Assembly: GCF_002950945.1 (NCBI RefSeq) | Contig: NZ_CP012673.1 | Coordinates: forward strand, 12,639,501 to 12,703,500 | Length of the DNA: 64,000 nucleotides | Reading direction: 5' to 3' | From: Sorangium cellulosum | GTDB taxonomy: Bacteria > Myxococcota_A > Polyangia > Polyangiales > Polyangiaceae | In this document: positions 45,057 through 64,000 of the stretch, in pieces | How positions within the stretch are numbered: the stretch's first letter is position 1 | How the letters are laid out: the number at the start of each line of letters is the position of its first letter | The notes under the pieces: model-generated | The model's input: the letters and a program-made list of their open reading frames with translations, nothing else | Told to the model about the DNA's origin: nothing | Database searches by the model: none | Made by a program: the position numbers and the translations under genes

Positions 45057-46527
45057 CCGGGCAAAAGGTGACGGGGGCGGCGGGCGCGACGGGGGCGGCG
45101 CCGCGCCGGGGCCCTCGTCCTCCTCCTCGCGCGCGGTCGCGGCGCGTGTGCTCGCGCGTGTGTGGGGCTCGGACGCCTTCGCGTCCGCGGCCCTGGACGC
45201 CGAGCTGCGCCGCGCTCCGGGGCTGGATCCGCGGGACGCCGGCCTCGCGACCGAGCTCGTCTACGGCGTCCTGCGCGCGCAGGGGGCGCTCGAGGCGCGC
45301 ATCGCCGAGTTCGCGTCGAAGAGCCGCTGGACCACCGATCCGCTGGTGCGGGCGCACGTGCTGATCGGCGCGTACTCGCTCTGTTTCCTCGACCGCGTCC
45401 CGGCGTTCGCGGCCGTCTCGGAGGCGGTGGCGGGCGCGCAGTCGGCCGGCGGGCCGCGCGTGGGGGCGTTCGCGAACGCGGTGCTGCGCAGGCTCGCGGC
45501 GGCCGTGGAGGGCGGCGCGCGCCCGCCGCTCGCGAGCGCGGTGGTCACCTCGGCGCCGGGGTGGCTGCGGGGCGCGCTGCGCCGGTCGCTCGGCCGCGCG
45601 CCTGCCGAGGCGTTCCTGTCGGCCGGCCCGGTGCCGCCGCCGGCCGGGCTCTGCCTCGCGCCCGGCGAGGATCGCGACGCCTGGCTCGACGCGCTGCGGG
45701 CCGCCGCGCCCGCCGCGTCGTTCGAGGCGGGGCGCGTCTCGCCGCGGGCGATCCTGGTGCGCGGCGCGGGCGACCTCCGCCGGCTGCCCGGCGCCGGGAC
45801 GGCGTGGATCGGCCAGGAGGAGGGGGCGCAGGCGCTCGCCCTCGCGCTCGGCGCGTTGCCCGGCGAGCGCGTGCTCGACGCCTGCGCCGGCCGGGGCAAC
45901 AAGTCGTGGCTGCTGTCGCGCGCCGTGCTCCCCGGCGGCGCGGTGGACGCGGCGGATCTCTACCCGGCGAAGCTCTCGCAGCTCCGCGCGACGCTGAGCG
46001 CGCCGCCGGCGAGCTCGGAGAGCGCGAGCGCGCCGGCCGGCGGCGCAGAGGCCGGCGTGCAGGCCGGCGACGCGCCGGCCGCGTTCGTGCGGGCGACGTA
46101 CGCCGTCGACTGGACGGTGGGTGCGGGCGACGTGCCCGAGGGGTACGATCGCGTGCTCGTCGACGCGCCCTGCTCCGGGGTCGGCACGCTGCGGCGGCGC
46201 CCGGAGATCGCGCTCCGCCGCGAGGCCGACGACCTGCCGCGCCTCGCCGACCTGCAGGTCGCGATCGCGCGCCGCGCCGCGACGCGGGCCCGGGACGGCG
46301 GCCGGCTCGTGTTCGCGGTGTGCAGCGTGCTGCGCGAGGAGTGCGAGGCCGTGGTCGCGCGGCTCGCGGCCCCGGCGGACGACGAGCTCGGCGTCCGGCT
46401 GGAGCCGGCGCCGTTCGACGCGGAGCTCGCGCGGGCGCTGTCGGGCGGCGGCGACACGTTCCGCCTGCTGCCGCACGAGCACGGCACGGACGGGTATTTC
46501 GCGGCGATGTTCGTCGTGCGGCGGTGA
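45049..46527 (+). CDS. rsmB: 16S rRNA m5C methyltransferase, RsmB/NOP2/Sun family
   Basis: The 492-residue protein starts at TTG 45049, supported by AAGGAG four bases upstream; the codons before that are the end of rseP. Residues 20-160 are a NusB-like RNA-binding domain (ARVLARVWGSDAFA, LATELVYGVLRAQGALE, FANAVLRRL). The methyltransferase part has the SAM motif GERVLDACAGRGNKSWLLS. The two catalytic-site Cys lie in VDAPCSGVGTLRRRPEI and VFAVCSVLREECEAVV. RsmB methylates C967 of 16S rRNA. The C-terminus ends LLPHEHGTDGYFAAMFVVRR, a stretch that reappears 540 bp downstream as a fragment. Confidence 0.94.
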   Translation: MADRAKGDGGGGRDGGGAAPGPSSSSSRAVAARVLARVWGSDAFASAALDAELRRAPGLDPRDAGLATELVYGVLRAQGALEARIAEFASKSRWTTDPLVRAHVLIGAYSLCFLDRVPAFAAVSEAVAGAQSAGGPRVGAFANAVLRRLAAAVEGGARPPLASAVVTSAPGWLRGALRRSLGRAPAEAFLSAGPVPPPAGLCLAPGEDRDAWLDALRAAAPAASFEAGRVSPRAILVRGAGDLRRLPGAGTAWIGQEEGAQALALALGALPGERVLDACAGRGNKSWLLSRAVLPGGAVDAADLYPAKLSQLRATLSAPPASSESASAPAGGAEAGVQAGDAPAAFVRATYAVDWTVGAGDVPEGYDRVLVDAPCSGVGTLRRRPEIALRREADDLPRLADLQVAIARRAATRARDGGRLVFAVCSVLREECEAVVARLAAPADDELGVRLEPAPFDAELARALSGGGDTFRLLPHEHGTDGYFAAMFVVRR

Positions 46528-46618
46528 TCGCGGGCGCGCGTCCGGCGCGGGTGTGCGGCCTTGGCGACGTGGCTGCACGGCCGGCGACGCGGCTGCACGG
46601 CCGGCGACGCGCCTTCCG

Positions 46619-46933
46619 TCAGGCGCGGAGCACCGTGACCCGGCGGCCAGACGGGGTGAGCGCCTCTTCGAAGCGAGTGGAGGACTCGGGATCGGCGGCG
46701 GGCCGGCGGTCGAAGATCACGGCGACGCCGGTGTCGAGGGACAGCCCGTCGAGGTAGGTATCGAGCTGGGTGAGCGCCTTCCGCAGCGGGTCCTTCTCGC
46801 CGTCGCGCCAGATCTTGAGCTCGATCGCCTCACGCTGCCACGCGCGTTTCCCGTCCTCCCCGGTGTAGGGCCATCGCACGAGCAGGTCGATGCGGCCGCG
46901 GCCGACACCGGCCCGCGGAGGCTGCCCGGTGGA
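46619..46933 (-). pseudogene. C-terminal fragment of an AAA-ATPase/PD-(D/E)XK family protein
   Basis: The open stretch reads AGVGRGRIDLLVRWPYTG, then REAIELKIWRDGEKDPLRKAL and QLDTYLDGLSLDTGVAVIFD. This is the conserved C-terminal nuclease-like part (GRGRIDL then IELK) of large ATP-binding proteins with a PD-(D/E)XK tail. A stop lies just upstream of this segment and no ATPase core is present, so it is a truncated remnant. It sits on the opposite strand to rsmB and the PKS operon. Confidence 0.65.
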
Positions 46934-47034
46934 TCACTGCACCACCACGTGAACCGTTTAAGTCCAACCACGGAAACAAGCTCCCTGATAATTTTTCAGT
47001 ATTGATACAGCCACGCAACGCGGCGCTCACGCGG

Positions 47035-47124
47035 GATTCCTCGGCGCGACGACGCGTTCCGTTGCTGCCGCACGAGCACGGTACGAACGGATGGTTCGCG
47101 GCGATGGCCGTCGTTCGGTGCTGA
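47035..47124 (+). pseudogene. Partial duplicate of the rsmB 3' end
   Basis: This segment codes PLLPHEHGTNGWFAAMAVVRC followed by a stop. The end of rsmB (46462-46527) codes LLPHEHGTDGYFAAMFVVRR and a stop. The two share most bases over about 65 bp, with weaker similarity just upstream. It is therefore the tail of a second rsmB-like gene or a partial duplication left after an insertion. No upstream part of the gene is present. Confidence 0.75.
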
Positions 47125-47222
47125 ACCTCCCCCGGCGCGGTGTACGCGCGACGAGCGCGATGTCAGGCCCATGGCGAGCCGGGTTCGCTTCGTCCACATA
47201 CCATTTGGACGTACGTTCGGAA

Positions 47223-47251
47223 TTGACCGGCGGGGCGAGCCGCCTTAGCGT
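47223..47251 (+). promoter_or_regulatory. Possible promoter of the PKS operon
   Basis: TTGACC (47223-47228) and TAGCGT (47246-47251) are separated by 17 bp, a plausible housekeeping -35/-10 pair. It is 218 bp before the PKS1 start. A small palindrome, GTCCA-N9-TGGAC (47192-47210), lies just upstream and could be an operator. Assigned by eye only. Confidence 0.25.
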
Positions 47252-47468
47252 CCGCCCTCACCTTAACTTCGTTCACCTGAGCGCGCTTCAGGTCCGGTCA
47301 ACCCGCGCCTCACCGGCGAGCCCCACCGGGCAGCGACCGACGGCCGTCGTGGGAGCAGGCGAAGGGCGCCCCTCCGGCAGCGGGGCAGGCCTCGTCGTGA
47401 CTGGCGGGATGGCCTGCCCCGGCCTGTCGCATCGGGATTTCACCTGCTGCGGGGGCGCGAGACGAAAG

Positions 47469-60396
<12,928 letters not shown>

Positions 60397-60400
<4 letters not shown>

Positions 60401-63400
60401 GCAGCTCCCCGTCGGAAGCCGAGTACCTCTCACGCCTGCTCAGGGCGGCGGCGGTCATCAAGGATCTGGAGTCCAGGCTGGCCGCGCTCGAGCGAAAGAA
60501 GACCGAGCCGATCGCGATCATCGGCCTCGGGTGCCGCTTCCCCGGCGGCGCGGACGACCCGGAGCGCTACTGGCAGCTGCTGGAAGCGGGCGTCGACGCC
60601 GTGTCCGAGGCGCCGCCGGAGCGCTTCCAGCGCGACCCCTCCCCTCCTGGGTCCGATCAGGAGGCCCCGCCCTGGGGCGCATTCCTGAAGGACGTTGACC
60701 GGTTCGACGCCCATTTCTTCGGGATCTCGCCCCGCGAGGCCGCGAAGCTGGATCCGCAGCAGCGGCTGTTGCTCGAGGTGGCCTGGGAGGCGCTCGAGCA
60801 CGCCGGGATCGCCGCCGATCGGCTGGCCGGGACGCGCACCGGCGTCTTCGTGGGGATCACGACCAGCGACTACCAGCTGCTCAGCGCCTCGGCGGCGCCG
60901 GAGGAGCAGGACGCGTACGTCGCGACGGGCAACGGCCACTGCTTCCCGCCCGGGCGGCTGTCCTATTTCCTGGGGCTGGAGGGGCCGAGCCTCGCGGTGG
61001 ACACGGCGTGCTCCTCGTCGCTCGTCGCGGTCCACCTCGCCTGCCAGAGCCTGCGCTCCGGCGAGAGCAGCCTCGCGCTCGCGGGCGGGGTCAACGTCAT
61101 CCTCTCGCGGTGGGTCACGTGGCTCCTCACGAAGCTCCAGGCGCTCTCGCCGGACGGCCGCTCCAGGGCGTTCGACGCGAGGGCGAACGGCTTCGTCCGG
61201 GGCGAGGGGTGCGGGCTCGTCGTGCTCAAGCGGCTCTCGGACGCGCTGTCGGACGGCGACCGGATCCTCTCGGTGATCCGCGGCTCGGCGGTCAACCAGG
61301 ACGGCCGGTCGAGCGGCTTCACCGCGCCGAGCCTCCGCGCCCAGCAGGCCATGCTCCGGCAGGCGCTGGAGAGCGCCGGGGTCTCGCCCGCCGACGTCGG
61401 CTACGTCGAGACGCACGGCACGGGGACCTCGCTGGGCGACCCCATCGAGGTGGAGGCGCTCGCGGGTGTGCTCGGGGAGCCGCGCAGCGACGGCTCGGTC
61501 TGCGCGCTCGGGGCGGTCAAGACGAACCTGGGACACCTCGAGGCCGCCGCGGGGATCGCGGGGCTCGTCAAGGCGGTGCTCGCGCTCCAGCGCGGGGTCA
61601 TCCCGGCGAACCAGCATTTCACGACCCTGAACCCGAGGATCGACCTCTCCGGCACGCCCTTCGTGATCCCCACCCGGAACCTGCCCTGGGCGAGGGGCGA
61701 CAGGCCCCGCATCGCCGGCGTGAGCGCGTTCGGCCTGAGCGGCACCAACGCGCACGTCGTGCTGGAGGAAGCGCCGCGGCCCCCCGCGGCCGCCGCCGCC
61801 GGCGAGGAGCGCCCGCTCGTCCTGCTCCCCCTCTCGGCGCGCAGCCCGCAGGCGCTCTCCGACCTGGCGCAGGCGTACCTGTGCGACCTCGCCGGGGCTC
61901 CGCGCGAGGGCGCGGCGCGGCTCCGGGACATCGCCTACACGGCGGCGGTCCGGCGGAGCCACCACGAGCACCGCGCGGCGCTCGTGGCCCGCTCCCGGGA
62001 GGAGCTCGCGGCGTCGCTCCGCGCGTTCGTCGCGGGCGAGCCGCGCGCCGGGGTCGCGCAGGGCCGCGCGAGCCAGGCCGCGCGGACCCGGCTCGTCTTC
62101 GTGTTCTCCGGGCAAGGATCGCAGTGGATCGGCATGGGCCGCGAGCTGCTCGGCGACGAGCCCGTCTTCCGCGCGGCGCTCGAGGCGTGCGACGCGCTCG
62201 TCAGGCAACACGCCGGCTTCTCCCTCCTGGACGAGCTCACGAGCGCGGAGGCGAGCGCTCGCCTCGACCGGACCGACGTCGCGCAGCTGGCGATCTTCGG
62301 CGTCCAGGTCGCGCTGTCGGCGCTCCTCGCCTCGAAGGGCGTCACGCCCGACGCGGTGATCGGGCACAGCGTCGGCGAGGTGGCGGCGGCGCACGTCGCG
62401 GGGGTCCTGAGCCTGGAGGAGGCGGTCCGGCTCGTGGCGATCCGGGGCCGGCTCATCGAGCGTGGGGCCCGCGCGCGGGGGGGGCGCCATGGCGTCCGTC
62501 GGGCTGCCTGCCGCGGAGGCCGCCCGCGCGCTCGAGGGTCACGAGGGCAGGCTCTGCGTCGCGGCGATCAACGACCCCGGATCCGTGGTGCTGTCGGGCG
62601 AGGCGCGCGCGCTCGCGGAGCTCGTGGCGCGCCTCTCGCAGCAGGGCGTGGCCTGCCGGCGCCTGGACGTCGCGTACGCGTTCCACGCCCCCTTCATGGC
62701 GCCGTCCGAGAGCGACCTCGTCGCCGCGATCGGCCCGATCGAGCGGCGGCGCGCGGCGTTGCCGTTCTACAGCGCGGTCACGGGGGCGCGGCTCGCCGGC
62801 GCGGAGCTCGACGCGGCGTACTGGGCGCGGAACGTGCGGCAGCCGGTGCAGTTCGCCCGCGCGGTCGAGGCCGCGATCGCGGACCAGCACCGCGCGTTCC
62901 TGGAGGTGGCCCCGCGCCCGGTGCTGTCTGGCAGCCTGGAGCAGTGCCTCGCCGCGGCGGGGGTCGAGGGCAGCGCCGTCCCGACGCTGCGCCGGGACAA
63001 GGACGGGCTCTCGTGCCTGATGCAGTCGATCGCGGCGCTGTACGCCTGCGGCTGCGCGGTCGACTTCCGGCGGCTGTACCCGGAGGGTGGTCGCGTCGTT
63101 TCCCTGCCGACCTATCCCTGGCAGCGCCAGCGCTACTGGCTCTCCTCTGCGCCCGGGCGGCGCGGAGGCCGGCCGTCGGCGTCCACGGACGGCGGCGACG
63201 GCGGCGTCGCGCCGGGGGACGCCGCGTCGCTGGGCGACGCGGGCGACGTGCCGGCCGAGGCGGCGGTCCACGCCGACGCGGCGGCGGCGCGCGGCGTGGA
63301 CGCCGCGGCGTGGCTCGCTCGGCTGCGCGCGCTGCCCCCCGAAGCGCGGGCCGCGGAGGTGGAGGCCGCCGTGCGGGCCGACGTGGCCGCGGCGCTGCTC

Positions 63401-63649
63401 CTGCCCGAGGCGGCCGAGATCCCCGCGGATTGCCCGCTGCGCGAGCTCGGGATGGATTCGCTGATGGCGGTGAACCTGCGCCACGAGCTCTCGGCGCGCA
63501 CCGGCCAGCCGGTGCCGTCGACGCTCGCGTTCGACTACCCCACCGTGCAGGAGATCGCGCGCTACGTGCTCGACGACCTGCTCCCCGAAGGGCGCGGAGC
63601 GCCCGGTGACGACACCGCAGCGAGCGGCGCCGATGGAGACGTGAGATGA
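60397..63649 (+). CDS. Type I PKS, extension module KS-AT-ACP, frameshifted in AT
   Basis: The GTG start overlaps the PKS2 stop (GTGA) after GAGAGGAGAG. An N-terminal coiled-coil (LLRAAAVIKDLESRLAALE) precedes the KS (Cys205 in DTACSSS). The AT has Ser658 in GHSVGE. The frame then breaks at a run of eight G (62477-62484). In the next frame the AT continues as GGAMASVGLPAAEAARALEG with the malonyl-type motif AYAFHAPFM. The ACP follows (Ser in LGMDSLMAVNL). Removing one G restores one continuous protein. There is no KR or DH, so the keto group would be kept. The broken frame may be a base-calling error, a pseudogene, or a slippage site. Confidence 0.85.
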
Positions 63650-64000
63650 ACCCGGAGTCTTCGATGAAGATCTATGGAATGCGCGAGAGCACGTGTACGC
63701 AGAAGGTCCTGACAGTCCTCGCCGAGAAGGGGCACGAGGCCGAGCTCGTGGAGGTCAACGTGCTGAAGGGCGAGGACAAGACGCTCCCCGAGCACCTCGC
63801 GCGGCATCCGTTCGGCGAGATCCCGGTGCTCGAGGACGACGGCTTCCTCCTCTACGAGTCGAGGGCGATCATTCGCTACCTCGATCAGCGGCTCCCCGGG
63901 GCTCCCCTCACGCCGGGTGATCTCCGGCAGCGGGCGCTGATGGAGCAGTGGATCAGCATCGAGCAATCGTATTTCAGCGGCCCTGTGTACGACGTGATCC
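63646..64000 (+). CDS. Glutathione S-transferase, 3' end outside window
   Basis: The ATG at 63646 overlaps the PKS3 stop (ATGA), so translation is coupled to the PKS operon. The 118 visible residues start MNPESSMKIYGMRESTCTQK and continue VLTVLAEKGHEAELVEV, HLARHPFGEIPVLEDDGF and LYESRAIIRYLDQRL. This is the thioredoxin-like N-terminal domain of a GST, with Ser in the RESTCTQ segment (phi-class pattern) and the cis-Pro in IPVLED plus ESRAI for glutathione binding. The start of the C-terminal helical domain is seen (LRQRALMEQWISIEQSYF). A GST in a PKS operon could open an epoxide, isomerise a double bond, or protect the host. Confidence 0.9.
   Translation, partial: MNPESSMKIYGMRESTCTQKVLTVLAEKGHEAELVEVNVLKGEDKTLPEHLARHPFGEIPVLEDDGFLLYESRAIIRYLDQRLPGAPLTPGDLRQRALMEQWISIEQSYFSGPVYDVI

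Overview
The window looks like chromosome from a high-GC myxobacterium, most probably a Sorangium-type species. The reasons are very high GC with strong third-position bias (hence long antisense shadow frames), many Gly/Ser-rich lipoproteins, several PD-(D/E)XK 'Rpn-like' genes, NtrC-type regulators, and a type I polyketide synthase (PKS) with one module per gene and a myxobacterial ACP-KS-AT-AT starter module. No rRNA, tRNA or CRISPR array was recognised.

Layout. 1-10 kb: a HEAT-repeat protein cut by the window edge, a secreted protein, a multi-sensor histidine kinase with a single-domain response regulator, a ParA ATPase overlapping a ribbon-helix-helix gene, and a c-type haem lipoprotein. 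10.7-17.2 kb: a 1341-residue lipoprotein with a degenerate transglutaminase-like region, then murB and pheA. 17.2-20.7 kb: an accessory patch with a 42-bp tandem array, an Rpn-like nuclease gene, an attC-like palindrome directly after its stop, a frameshifted old-yellow-enzyme remnant and a sulfatase-modifying-factor-like lipoprotein. 20.7-27 kb: a CBM2-esterase, and opposite it a methyltransferase, a GT2-CapK fusion and a DUF362 protein, which look like one surface-glycan or glycolipid unit. 27-34 kb: small secreted proteins, a sigma54 NtrC/histidine kinase pair and a DCC-family protein. 34.7-46.5 kb: a nuclease-like protein, metG, dps, an FAD oxidoreductase with its ECF sigma factor, a PHA-granule-type protein, a three-PDZ RseP and an RsmB-type rRNA methyltransferase.

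46.6-64 kb: after a strip of gene debris (a nuclease/ATPase tail and a second copy of the rsmB 3' end) comes a translationally coupled PKS operon. PKS1 is ACP-KS-AT-AT-DH-KR-ACP, PKS2 is KS-AT-DH-KR-ACP, and PKS3 is KS-AT-ACP. A glutathione S-transferase gene overlaps the end of PKS3 and runs off the window. By motif, the extender ATs of PKS1 and PKS2 resemble methylmalonyl types and that of PKS3 a malonyl type. The PKS1 KR has lost three of its four catalytic residues. PKS3 carries a frameshift at a run of eight G. The expected chain is a starter plus three extensions with one methyl-branched double bond and retained ketones, possibly extended by genes beyond the window.

The most unusual items are the GT2-CapK fusion with its partners, the GST coupled to the PKS, the dead KR in the starter module, the G8 frameshift, the attC-like site, a dispersed inverted-repeat family, and tandem repeats at the 3' ends of several genes.
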